A DNA stretch of 64,000 bases, taken from contig JADQAV010000018.1 of the NCBI GenBank assembly GCA_019775845.1, positions 7,044-71,043 of the forward strand. Direction: 5' to 3'. The notes beneath the pieces are model-generated. The model was not told where the DNA came from, did no database searches, and saw only the letters and a program-made list of their open reading frames with translations. Position numbers and translations under genes: made by a program. The stretch is from Myrmaecium sp. VS I D KN 1. Its lineage: Eukaryota > Ascomycota > Dothideomycetes > Valsariales > Valsariaceae. The first letter of the stretch is position 1. Each line of letters opens with the position of its first letter. Shown here piece by piece: positions 43,482-54,436 of this stretch.

Positions 43482-45841
43482 GGAGTTGGAAGGGAACCGA
43501 TAGGTTGACCAAAAGCATTACAGACTCTTCACACGAGTAAGAGTCTGAGGTGTCGAGCCCTTTCCGGGAGAGGCTGGTGCAGAGCGAGGTCCGCTTAGAT
43601 GCGAATGGTTCGCGAGGTGAACGAAGGGTTCGAAGACGACGACTGTATTCGAACAGACCAGAAATGCGGATGCGACAGGACTTTGTGCAGGTTTCTCTTG
43701 TTGGAGTGCGTTCACAGCTCAACTTTGCAACAGACTCAAAAGAATTGAAGTGCAGTAAGCGCCGGGCAGCAAAGGGGATAGTGGAATCGGCGCCGTCAGG
43801 CCATTAAGAAGCAGGGGCAGCGGACAGCCGGGCTGTGCAGCCAGAACACTGTGAAGCGGCAGAGAGCGGATCGCAGAGCAAACGACGAGAACGCGGATGT
43901 AGTAGTCCTGGATGGGGAGAGGGAGAAAGAGTGAGAGAGAAGGGCAGCACGAGAGTCGCGGAGGAGAGAACAGAGCAGACGTTACGTAGGAGGATGGTGT
44001 ATCGGACGGTAGGGTACCTACATAATCGAAGTAACCTGAGGAATGGCGACCCCCTTGGCTCAACTCTAACGGGCAGAAGGGGGGGGAGGGAGGAAGAACT
44101 CCCTCCACCTCTGCGGAGGGCCTAGCCTTTGGTCCAAGGTCCCTGCCTTTGCCCTTTGCTTGGCCCCTTCAGGTTCCCACCCGGCCCTTCTGACTTTCGG
44201 CATGCGCGCCTCGACTGCGCTTCCACGAGCCAATCAGGCAGCCCAAACCCACCGCATCCGGGCCCCTCCACCCTTAGCTTCTCCAGCCGGGCAGCAAGTC
44301 AGCAACCTGTCAAGCAGCCCCCCCACAACCCACTAACCGCCCCTTTCCTCCTGCTTATCCAGATCGACATCGCTTGCTCCACCTCACTGCACTCACACTC
44401 TTCCCCTCTAGATTGTCCTCTCCTTCAACCGCTCGTGTTGAGAGGCGAAGTAAGAAAAAAGCGTCCGCTCAAGCCCATTATTTGCCATCCGTCGGAGCGC
44501 TTCTCTGCTCGGTCCCAGCCCGGAGAGACCCACCTTCTCTCCGCTCGCTGTTTCACCATCCCGCGAGCGCCTCGAGAGGGAGGCACGGCTATATGTCAAT
44601 GCTTCCTCTGCGGCATCAATGGTGTAGTAAGATAAGGTGGTTGTGTGATTGCTATTGGGGGAGGCGCTGGTATCTGAGTCGGGATTGTCTTGAATATATG
44701 ACAGAAGGTGTGGCAATTGACAGAGGAAAGCCGATATCAGCTCCAGCCTGCTCTATCACCAACGGGTACAGTATGCAACCCAGCCGACATTGACATGCCA
44801 TGCGATACCCGAGAAACTTCCATCGTACCATACCCTACGTGACTTCGAAGATGACAATCAGCGGACTTAGCAATTGCTCAAACAGCCGCGCCTTTCTCCC
44901 CGTGCTACAGCCGTTGATCCCGTTGAAGCCATCGGGATACATTAGCCTTCGGTGTCACGCGCAAGCAGCTCGTCCAACCGGCAACGCCGTTGGTGTGAAA
45001 CAGCACGAAGTATGCCAGAGGCTAGCTATAAAGATCTGCTATACAACTACAGAATGATTCTTACGTGAGCTCTCGAGAGCTTGTCTTTCTAGCAACAAAG
45101 CAGCTTTAACGGTCATCACCACAGCTTGACACAGTACCTCATTCGCTACGCCATTCCTTCTGCCCATTGATACACTACACAAGCTTTTCGCATTGATTCT
45201 AGCGCACTACAGACAGCACTGTCGAGGTTATAGTGTTTCGAAGAAACATAATCAATCGAGGTTAACTGGGTAAGCTGCCGTGAATGTACAGAGTACATAG
45301 CCTCCACGCCATGCGGTACACATACATAATCATGTACAAAGGCTGATGTACGCATGCCTCTTGGGAGAAAAAGACCTGACTGGTGTCGCAGAGCTCTGGC
45401 TTAGTCCATTCAGAGCCATTCAGAGAAAACAGAGGGGGAAAAACCGCACGCATCCAACATCCACGAACATGCGAGTTGCAGGGACAGACATGTCTCGAAA
45501 CGTTGGGCTCTAAGGGCTGGGAAGCGGTATTGTATGCGGCGGGGTGTTCTAGACTTCTCTTCCTTGAGGATGAATGGAGAATGAATCGACCAGGTCTTAT
45601 ATGACTGCTGATCTAGATATGTCAACGAGCATAGCATCCAAGGGACGAATTTGACGCTTTAGAGAAAGACGAGAAAAAAAAAATTGAATTTTGATACATT
45701 CAGTGCACACGAACGCCTAGTCAAACTGGCTACATTTCGGAAGCCTGCTTAAGACCTAGACTACACGTTCCGACCCCCAAACATCCATAGCAGCTGGGTT
45801 ATGCTGGCATTATTATCCCGAAAAGGCGATAAAGTCCCTTC
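43482..45841. other. Intergenic: promoter of the Ser/Pro-rich gene and SNU13 3' flank
   Basis: No gene is supported. Sequence from 44130 to 44400 is C-rich and may belong to a leader or spacer. No RNA gene or repeat array is recognised. Confidence 0.55.
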
Positions 45842-46633
45842 TTAGATCATAAGCCTCTCAACCTTGTCCTTCAGGCTACGAATCTGGTTCATCAACTCAG
45901 ACGCCTCGTTGGTGGTGATGGAAGCCGCGATGACCGCGCGGGAGACACCGCAGGCACGGCCGAGCGCCGCCTTGCTGGGGACGTAGACGTAGGGGACGTT
46001 CTTGTCCTCGCAGAGGAGGGGCAGGTCTGGAGAAGAGGATCACCATCAGCCGAGGTTTTCTCGTGTTGGGCAAGCGAGAACAGCATGGAACTTACGAAGG
46101 AGGATGGCGAGGGGAGTGGTGTCGGCGGCCAGGATGATGATCTCGGAGATACCGCGGTTCAAGGTCTTGGTTGCCTCGTTGGCGCCCTTCTTCAGCTGGT
46201 GGTAGTGGCCGGCCTGTTGGACGACTGGTGGGGGGTTAGCTTGATGTCCTGCTTGCGGAGTTGATGACTTTATGTGTGGGTATGAAGGAGATGCGGTCCC
46301 GAGCATCAACAAGAGTATAGTGATTCCTCCTCCTGTAGTGGCGGCTAACTGTCTGCGCGCGACTCCGACGTGCACTCGCTACTGTCGCAGATCTGCAAGA
46401 ATATGGCAGTATGCAAAGGCAGCTTTCGCGCAGCCAACTGCTTCCACTTGAAGAGGTCCACCACTGTTCTTGCTGATGCTCGGACGCTTGAGGACTGGAT
46501 GCGCTCATGGAAGGACACGTCCAGAGGGAAGAGGGCGGGAAGGATTCGATTTAGAAATGGACGTACGGTCAAGGATCTCCTGGGAGAGAGCCTGGTCGGC
46601 GATGGGCCAGGCAGCGGAAGTATCTTGAGACAT
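45842..46633 (-). CDS. SNU13: SNU13 (15.5K/NHPX), U3/U4 and box C/D snoRNP protein
   Basis: Three exons, complement(45842..46026, 46096..46224, 46567..46633), giving 126 residues. The protein reads [20 protein letters not shown], then [60 protein letters not shown] and [20 protein letters not shown]. It is the L7Ae/L30e kink-turn binding fold, with the RGISE motif and the GRACGVSR loop typical of Snu13 rather than Nhp2 or L8. It binds K-turns in U4 snRNA and box C/D snoRNAs in the nucleus. The second intron has a GTAAGT donor and the first (342 nt) GTACGT. Its 5' end faces VMA3 with a 456-nt shared promoter. Confidence 0.96.
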
Positions 46634-47089
46634 GTCGGCGGAGATCTAAGTTGCTGTCGCAAACTTTTACGTGGTCTAGAAAGGATGGAAAAGCGTCGGC
46701 AAAGGGTTCCTAAGACGATCTATCAGTATTGAAGACATTGAGAATGAGTCGCGAAGACACTCACACTGCGTTGGCTCGCCCTTTGAGCTCTGTCTGGTCG
46801 AGAATGCGGATGGTGGTCAACGTTCGAAAAAGTTCCGATTCTATTTTTCCACGCGGCGAGAAAGATAAGATGGGCCTGTGCGCGCGGCAGCTTGGCTGGG
46901 TGACTAAGCCGAGAGCCTGCTGGGGCTTGGCGCTGCGTCTCTGTTCCAACCTCAACCTCCATCCTCGTCATCAACTGTCAACCTATCACCACACCAGCAT
47001 CGCCTCCCGCTCCATCAGACCTCTGCCATCTCAATTCCTCTTCCTTTTCGCCCTCCAGCTCTACGGGAAGAGTCAGATAGTATACCAAA
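46634..47089. promoter_or_regulatory. Bidirectional promoter between SNU13 and VMA3
   Basis: Only 456 nt separate two divergent housekeeping start codons, so both promoters lie here. C/T-rich sequence at 46940-47070 is the probable VMA3 leader. No element is assigned. Confidence 0.65.
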
Positions 47090-47965
47090 ATGGCCACGGA
47101 TTACTGGTAAGCTGCCTCCGAAGCTCGCAATAGCTAGCTCCTTCAAAGCCGTTCTCGTGAGCCAAGCTCCGAAGGAGCAGTAATGCGAGCGTTCTAGCTT
47201 CTTATCATCTACTTTCGTGAACGCTATACTGACTGAATGCCGCCAACAGCCCCGTCTATGCCGTAAGTCTCCCAGACAGCGCTATTTCGTCATCGCTCCG
47301 ACCTCGCGATCCCGTTTTGCCGCTTCTATGATCAACCACCAGCACCACGTTTGCGGCGGATAGTTCGGCTGACATGGTCCATCACAGCCCTTCTTCGGTG
47401 CGATGGGCTGCACCTCAGCCATCGTCTTCACCTGCTTTGGTGCCGCCTACGGCACTGCTAAGTCTGGTGTCGGTGTTTCCGCCATGGGTGTCCTCCGCCC
47501 CGACTTGATCGTCAAGAGTACGCATCCCTCAACAGGCTGAGGAAGGCAGACAAGGCATTCTGACAACTTCAATACAGACATTATTCCCGTTGTCATGGCT
47601 GGTATCATTGGTATCTACGGCCTCGTCGTTTCTGTCTTGATCTCCAACGACCTTACTCAGCGCACTTCGCTCTTCACTGGCTTTGTTCAGCTGGGTGCTG
47701 GCCTCTCTGTCGGTCTCGCTGGTATGGCTGCTGGATTTGCCATTGGGATTGTCGGTGATGCTGGTGTGCGAGGAACTGCTCAGCAACCTCGGTTGTTCGT
47801 TGGCATGATTTTGATTCTCATTTTCGCAGAAGTCTTGGGTATGTTGTCTTTGCACGAAAATTGTTCTACTCCATGCTAACTGCTTCACTAGGTCTGTATG
47901 GTTTGATTGTTGCTCTGCTCATGAACTCGCGCGGTAGCGGCAGCGACGTCAAGTGCGACTGGTAA
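47090..47965 (+). CDS. VMA3: V-type ATPase proteolipid subunit c
   Basis: Five exons, 47090..47106, 47250..47262, 47388..47517, 47578..47838 and 47892..47965, giving 164 residues. Exon 2 is only 13 nt, encoding the end of Cys6 and PVYA. The joined protein is [20 protein letters not shown], then four transmembrane helices: [48 protein letters not shown] and [20 protein letters not shown]. Glu138 in the last helix is the proton-carrying carboxylate. The block [20 protein letters not shown] is diagnostic of subunit c rather than c' or c''. It forms the c-ring of the vacuolar V0 rotor. The small exons follow from frame and from the conserved PVYAPFFG sequence. Confidence 0.96.
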
Positions 47966-48840
47966 ACGAGTCAGGTCAAGAGCGGAAATCATTAGTATGT
48001 GCCAGCAAGCAGCGCAAAAATACCCCTGGCGCGTACATGACCAATGCCGCACGTCACAACGAATCCATCATTCACGATCCGAGATCCGATGCAGTCTTGA
48101 TCCGAGATTGTGTCCTTGGTGAATGAACAGAGCATCCCTGTCTGGATGTACGATATTTGGCGGCAACACTGTGTGTGCCACTGCACGTTCAAATAAGCAC
48201 ATGTTCTCTGGGTTTCCACGATTTGGGAAGCACTGGGGACCGGTAGATATAATGGGCATCAACGTTTTGTTTTTCATGCGAGAAAACAGCCCTCATCTGT
48301 TCTCTTTAGTTCTGTTTGTCCTGCATCATGGGAGCTTGCGTATCCGTGTATCATTATTCGAGCCATCAATCTGAAAGCTTGCCCCTGCACATATCCGGCG
48401 CCTTTGATGGACATGTGTACGTTTGGCCTATGTATTACACGTCGACAATGGCTTTTTACATTCTATTCGGTTCCTCAGGCGAAATCGCCGAGAGTAGATC
48501 TCTGTCAGATCTGCAACGCTCTTCCGGCTCATGACCACACCGACCCTGTTCCATTAATCTATCCCTATATGGGACGAGGGGATGTTCGTCTGGAATCGAG
48601 TCAAGCCACACACGCTTGGTTGACTGATCAATCGCCTTCTTAGCTCCATCCTCGCCCCCCTGCCTGTTTTCTATCTAGTCTTCCAGTCAAACCTCGAAAG
48701 ATTATAACCCATACGACAATAGTTAACAAAACACAACGGCGAACGCAAGCAAGCAAGCAAAAGCCACCGTTCCATCTTCCCCTTCACCCTCTTCCCCTCA
48801 TTCTCTCCCAACCCACCCCAGCCCTCCCTCACTCACTCAC
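47966..48840. other. Convergent intergenic region
   Basis: The 3' flanks of VMA3 and the unknown gene to its right. It contains an AAGC run near 48748-48763 and a CTCA run at 48828-48846. No gene is supported. Confidence 0.6.
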
Positions 48841-50270
48841 TCACTCCTCCCCATCCTCCTCCTCCTCCCCCTCCTCATCGCTCCCCTCCTCCAGCCACCG
48901 TCTTAGCGCGCGGGCCTCGGGCACCCAGACGAAGCGCACGGTGAGCTCCTGGCACTCAAAAAAGACGGCGGCGGGCGGGACGATGAGGCCCCGACGAAGC
49001 GCGTTCTTGACGAAGAGGACGAGCAGGCGGACGGCGCGGGGGAGGTCGAAGGTGGCGTCGAGCTCGTCGTCGGGGTCAGGGGGGGATAAGGATGGACCAC
49101 CGACCCCCTGGCCCCGCTGCTGATGTTGCTGGTGCCGCTCGAGGGTGCGCAGGCAGTGTTGGAGGTAGTTGCAGATGAGGACGGTGGGGTCGGGGGGTTG
49201 GGGGAGCGTGGGGAGGCGGGGGGAGAGGAGGAGGGTGGTGAGGAGGTCGAGGGAGGGGATGTCGAGGGGGAGGTGGGTGAGGGCGTGCAGGGTGCCGGCA
49301 GGGTCGCGCTCGAGGTTGAGGAGGGTTTCGTCGAGGGGGCTGAGAGTTGGTGGCGGTGCTGGTGGGGGGGAGGGGGGAGTGCCTTTTTCCTCGTTCTCCT
49401 TCTTCTTTTCCTCCCGCTGTTGTTGGTGATGCGGCTGCGGCTGGGGTTCGGCTTGAATTCCTTGGAGGGCGGAGGAGTCGGAGGAGGAGGGCGGGGTTGG
49501 TAGGGCGCAAGGACGCGCTGCTTCTGCTCCCGCGGAGGATGAATCCGGTTTATCGTAAATCTCATCGTCCTCGAGGATGCGGACGTACGGGGTGATGTCA
49601 AGGGGCTTAGCAGCCTCGTCCCGCAGCTCCGCAGCAAGTTCACGGGGCGTCCGGCGCACAAGGGCGGCGAGATCCTCGCCATCGCGGCGGCGGAGGATGC
49701 GCTGGATCAAGCCGACGCGGGCGGCGTGGACGGCTTTCCATGACCGTAAGAAGGTCGCGTCCGGGAGGACGTCGCCGTCGAACTGCCGCCGGAGCTCCGC
49801 GTCAGGCAGGCGGAGCAGCGGCTGCCACCGGCGCAGCGTCTCGACCCAGTGGACCAGGAAGGGCATCTGGCGAAGCGGGGTGGAGGCGTTGAGCCGGTGG
49901 ATCTGGTATTCGTAATGCAGGAACAGCGCGGTGAGAGCGTACTGCTGTGCGGATTCGGATTCGGATTCCCCTGTGATAGCCGTTTGGGTCAGCTTTTTTT
50001 TTTTTTGCTCCTCTTCCTCCTCCTAGCTACTGCTAGCTAGCTATTATGGAAGTGTCCCATCGTACCAGCGTCCGAGATGCGAAACCGCTCCAGCTCATCG
50101 AGCCGCGTCTTGATCTCCAAGCAGACCTCGAAGCGCTCCACCACCTTGGGGGTATCCGGCTGGACCGCCCTCCGCGCCGCCTCTCGCGCTGCGTCGAACA
50201 GCCGGGCGGCCTCCGCCAGAGACCGGTCCGGGGAGAACGTTGCCGCGGGGAGGTCGTCGAGGAATGGCAT
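48841..50270 (-). CDS. Unknown protein, 444 residues, helical N-terminal half
   Basis: Two exons, complement(48841..49970, 50066..50270), with a 95-nt intron (GTACGA donor, CAG acceptor) that splits a Gly codon at DAG|ESESES. I do not recognise the family. The N-terminal half looks alpha-helical and folded: AEAARLFDAAREAARRAV, VVERFEVCLEIKTRLDELER, ALTALFLHYEYQIHRLNAST, then WVETLRRWQPLLRLPDAELR and FLRSWKAVHAARVGLIQRIL. The middle (about 230-300) is disordered, Pro/Ser/Gln-rich. A second helical stretch follows (LSPLDETLLNLERDPAGTLH through VLICNYLQHCLRTLERHQQ and AVRLLVLFVKNALRRGLIV), then QELTVRFVWVPEARALRRWL and a run of Glu/Asp. No signal peptide or membrane helix. The acidic tail may bind basic partners such as histones; that is a guess. 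Confidence 0.78.
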
Positions 50271-51418
50271 CGTCGTTGAGCTCTAAGCTTTCTCTATCTG
50301 TTTGCTCTCGGTATCCCGCAGTCGTCACGGGGAAAAAGTATTGGTATACGTGAAGCGGTAGAAAAAGTAGAAGCCCGGCGCAAGCTTCGATCCGGAAGGG
50401 GAAGACATCGGTGCGATACCGAAGGTCAGAAGAAGAGGAGGAGGAAAGGCGGAGAAGAAGACCAAAGGTAAGGTGGCCAAAGAGGCAGACACTGCACCTC
50501 GACGTAGGGTCTTCGGTCGTGGTGTAACTTCACACACACATGCACACACGGCACGCCCTTGAACTGTTGGGTGAAGTAGAAAAGAGGGTTTGGAAAAGGC
50601 TTGGCGAAACGCCGTGCTGTGTGCTGGCAACAACCCAGGGTATGTCATAGGGCGAACATGGCGGATCGCGGCGTGGACGGGCGTCGGTGGTCCACCATTA
50701 CTGCTAGTTGGAGGTTCATGCACCTCTGGAGATGTTCGGTGTGGGTGTTTGTTTGAACTTCACGCCTTGGGCGCTGCCTATCATGAGATCAAGCTGCGGC
50801 GGTGTATGCGCGCTGACTGAGCGAACGACGTGAACCACCCAGTCGTTATCTCCGGGCGGCTGAACAGACTTATCGCGATCGGCCGCGCCGAACCGCTGCG
50901 CTCGTGAAAATTCTAGTTGCACGTCTCAAGCATCCTGCCAGAAACAAAAAAAGATGCGCGTGTTTGCAGAGCGGTCTTGACAATTCATATCTTCATTAAT
51001 AAGTATTAAAACTAAGCAATCGCAACCGAAACGGTCGCCCGGCGCCCTTGAAGGAAAACCATCGACAAGAGTCCAATCATGAGTGACGGCCATCGCAAAG
51101 CAGACGATAGCCACACCCTTCCGTCCCGAAGACGCCCGCCGTTCCGTCGAAAGTCAAAGTCGCGAGGGGGCGCAAGCGCGGGTGGACCGCTTAGCGAACA
51201 CAGCAACCTATGAGAACGGATGCGCCGGGTGATGCAGGTGAGATTGCATGGTCAGACCGTCCCTCCCCCGCAAGGAAGGGAGGTCGACGAAGGATCGATA
51301 CGAGGAAGCAGGTCGGGGGAATGCGAGGGTAGGAGGTAGGGTGCAAAGTGGTGTCATCGCGGATGATGAAGTTGGGTATCGTAAAAGCGGCAGAGAAACA
51401 CGACCTCGCGCAGTCCCT
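50271..51418. other. Intergenic: promoter of the unknown gene and PMP3 3' flank
   Basis: 1.1 kb between two minus-strand genes. Short CA runs lie near 50531-50546. No gene or RNA is supported. Confidence 0.55.
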
Positions 51419-51842
51419 CTAATACTTCAAGATGATGTACAAGGCGTGGATGATGCCGGGAATGTAACCAAGGATCTAGGGTGGCTGTTAGTAGGGAGGA
51501 ATTCTCTTGGGAGGCGTGCGGGAGCCTGCGGGAGCCTGCGGAAGGGGAGCACTTACGGTCAACAGGATGTTGATGAGGAAGTCGGCATTGCAGCCACGCT
51601 CGAGGAAGACACCGACGGGCGGCAGGATGATGGCCAAGATGATCTTGACGATGTCGCTGTGGTCGTCCGTTAGCAACAGCGTCGATGAGATGGGCGTCGC
51701 GATCGCAATGGCGGCTGGTTTTCGCTGGCAAACCAGCCACCGAGCGACCGGGCGCCCCAGCTGAAGAGCAAGCAAAGTGGGAGGGAACACCGGACGGGGA
51801 CGGGGACGGGGAGAGGACGGCTTACCTAGCGGTGAAAGGCAT
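51419..51842 (-). CDS. PMP3: PMP3-type plasma membrane proteolipid (UPF0057), stress response
   Basis: Three exons, complement(51419..51475, 51557..51656, 51826..51842), giving 57 residues, the normal size. The protein is MPFTASDIVKIILAIILPPV, GVFLERGCNADFLINILLT and ILGYIPGIIHALYIILKY. It has two hydrophobic helices with the family signature PPVGVFLERGC between them and GYIPGIIHA at the start of the second. Pmp3 proteins sit in the plasma membrane and restrain membrane hyperpolarisation; loss causes salt sensitivity in yeast. Introns have GTAAGC and GTAAGT donors. The gene is highly fragmented for its size: the first coding exon is 17 nt. Confidence 0.97.
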
Positions 51843-52824
51843 GATGGTGAGATGCGAAGATGCAGCTGATTGATGGCGAAAGCGAAATGAGGCTGTAGTG
51901 AATGGGTGATGGTAAGGACGAAGCTGGAAAGCTGGTTGTAGTGACGAAAGGCAGGCAGGACGGGGCGGCGGTCGGAGGGTATTTATTCTCCGCCGTCACT
52001 TCAGGTCGACCCGTGGGACGTCTCGGGAGCTTCTGAGAGGCTCCCTACGTCACCGCTAACTACCTTCCCGGCCACTTTCCCGACATGACGGGGACCCTCC
52101 CACGACCCTCCACCGGCCACCCTCCTCTTTCCGTTACGGCTGTCATGGTGTATTATGACATTATCCTAACGTTTACTGTGCACCATTACACCGAAGCCGT
52201 TGATCTTGGACAGGAAAACAGTGGAAACACTTACGACGCTTTTCATCCACCGCAGGCTCTGAGGCAGGCAGGCTGACAAGCAGGCTGACGAGCCTCAATC
52301 AATCAATCTTCATCTTTGCCTCTCAAAGCATGAGGAGAACAGAGAGATGGTTGTAATAACTACTAGTTACTACACGATATTGATATCATTTACCTTACCC
52401 ACCTAATCAAAGAAAGAACAGCCCCCGGCCACGCAGGCGCCCAGAGAACAAGGCCGATAACATGTGGCGGGCGGCTATAAAACGAAAAGCAAGCACTCAG
52501 CCACACTTCTCGCATCTCACGGAACACGCCCCGATACACAGCCACAGAGCCGCTCTTCTTTCATTATTTTTGCCCTTCTCGTTTGGTTCTCTTGTGCGTT
52601 GCGGGTTTTTAATAACTATTCATACATCTTTTTCTCTTCTTCTCACAGCCACCGTGGAGGAGGGAGAGAGTCGGTGGTACATCGAAGACCGGACCAAAAA
52701 GAAGAAAAGGCGAGGTGGAAAAAAGCAAAAGAATCGCAGAGGTATCAAATGCCCGATACGAAAGTAGAAAAAAGAGTAAAAAGAGATGGATCCTCTGAGA
52801 GGATCAGTTCCAGTGAGATATGAG
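51843..52824. other. PMP3 promoter and spacer to tRNA-Ser
   Basis: Upstream of PMP3. Includes direct repeats CAGGCAGGCTGACAAGCAGGC near 52260-52290. No gene is supported. Confidence 0.5.
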
Positions 52825-52905
52825 CGACACCTGCAAGATTCGAACTTGCGCTCCCGAAGGAACTGGCTTAGCAGGCCAGCGCGTTAACCACTCCGCCAAA
52901 GTGCC
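52825..52905 (-). tRNA. tRNA-Ser(GCU)
   Basis: The minus strand reads from GGCACTTTGGCGGAGTGG through GGTTAACGCGCTGGCC to the anticodon loop CTGCTAA (anticodon GCU, serine AGC/AGU), then a class II variable arm TTCCTTCGGGAGC, the T-loop GTTCGAATC and the 3' strand GGTGTCG. The 7-bp acceptor stem pairs with two G-U wobbles and a G discriminator. Eighty-one nucleotides, no intron. An extended variable arm fits tRNA-Ser. Confidence 0.93.
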
Positions 52906-53709
52906 TGCAGCACATGGGACATCCGAAGATGTCTTCATGTGATTGTTGAGTTTTGGTTGTTTTTTAAGGTATATGAGGTCCTAATCCATAGAGGTCTTCG
53001 TTTGCAGCACTCCATCTGAGGATGTTGTGAATGGAGTGGAGGAAGAAGTTTTATCAATAAGTGACATCGTTTATAATATCAGTGTGTGACTCCTAGCGTC
53101 CGTTCCTTTTCGTCAAACGTTATTCCACGCTGCTACTCCCAGGCCTGTGTCGTGCTTCCCATCAATTGCATTTTGTCCCTTATGAGTTTTATCTTTTCCA
53201 TTACTTCATATATACTATCCCCTTCACGTCCCGCTCTGGACGACGACCACGCACGCAAGGGGCATTCTACGATCGACACAGCGCACCTATCGCCATGGCT
53301 GCTGCCTCTAGCCTACATAAGCACCTACCTGCCTATGCAAGAGTCAATGCAGCAACATCTCGTCAACGGTTTCGCGTGTTCTTTACCGGATGAGGTGGGT
53401 TCACAAGGCTGCGAGCAAGAGGGAGAAAAGGCGTACATAATGAGATATCGCTCAACAAACGCCACTTAGCAGCCTGTACGATATCATAGCGATGCGCCTG
53501 GGTCAAGAGACTTGCCGAGATATGTGCAAACACAGGGCCCCGATTTTGACCACCCTTGCGGTTCATTGCCGTCAAACGGTTGCCATGAAGCTTAGGTAGT
53601 ATATAGCGAATCATGAAATCAAGAAGCAAATTCAGTATCTGCATACATACTTTGGACACTGCGTCCATGACCGACCACCTTCCTAACCGTGTAGTACTCC
53701 AGAACGGCG
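52906..53709. other. Spacer between tRNA-Ser and a small putative gene
   Basis: Eight hundred bases of mixed composition and somewhat AT-richer than elsewhere. It contains the tRNA upstream side on the minus strand. No gene is supported. Confidence 0.5.
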
Positions 53710-54069
53710 ATGCGTACACTGAACACACTGGCGAGCTCACTCAACAGCCCTCAGGAATCCCGCGGATCTTTCTGGAACAAGCTGCTCAAGAACAATGGTT
53801 TTGGAGACGAAGACGAAGGGGTGGTCTTTGCTCTGCCTTCTCCTCTGTACGCGAACGATTTTGGATGCGGGGAACAAGGAGCGCTGAGTAGGAGAGAGAT
53901 CATGCTACCCTGTGGAGACTACATGCCTGGCGAGGACGTATTGAGGTGCCTTCTTCGAGACGGCGGAACGCAGCAGCAATCCTGCCCCCGGTGCCATGTC
54001 GCGCTGTTCCAGGGCAGTCAGTCAACATGGAACGGCGTGCTGGACTTACCGCCGACGAGGTTCTGGTGA
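53710..54069 (+). CDS. Possible small RING-like protein
   Basis: Open frame of 119 residues starting at an ATG. The second half has RREIMLPCGDYMPGEDVLRC followed by an SCPRCH pair, which resembles the second half of a RING finger, where fungal proteins often have LPCGH then a CPxC pair. The usual His is Asp here, and no clear first Cys pair is seen, so the fold is uncertain. No signal peptide or membrane helix. It is on the same strand as EDC3, 367 nt upstream. It could be a short orphan gene or a chance frame. Confidence 0.38.
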   Translation: MRTLNTLASSLNSPQESRGSFWNKLLKNNGFGDEDEGVVFALPSPLYANDFGCGEQGALSRREIMLPCGDYMPGEDVLRCLLRDGGTQQQSCPRCHVALFQGSQSTWNGVLDLPPTRFW

Positions 54070-54436
54070 GGGAAGGGGCTAAGGGGAAAGATGCCGTGAT
54101 GTCCTCGATGAGTTGAAGAACGACGTGCTTGCTTGAATACCAGACCTTCGAAGAGCATACGGTAGCAATTGGTATCTTTTCATCATCACATAATAGGCCT
54201 GAGTGGATTGAGGGAGTGAAGTCAAGATGTCTGAGCAGGACACAGCCGCCAAGCGATCTATCGATAGCCGCAGCTGGCCTGCTGCCGATCACTGCACTGC
54301 ACTCAGGCTGGCGCTTCTTCCAACCACTGCACCCACCAACCCGTCTGAATTTCGCACTTCGCCTTCATCCTCCACCACCTCAGACTTGCGGAGGCGAACA
54401 TTCACAGGTCCTCCAGGCGCGACACCGGCATCAATC
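54070..54436. promoter_or_regulatory. Leader/promoter of EDC3
   Basis: 367 nt upstream of the chosen EDC3 start. An in-frame ATG at 54227 would add 70 Ser/Thr/Pro-rich residues; I treat this as leader, but translation from it cannot be excluded. Confidence 0.5.
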
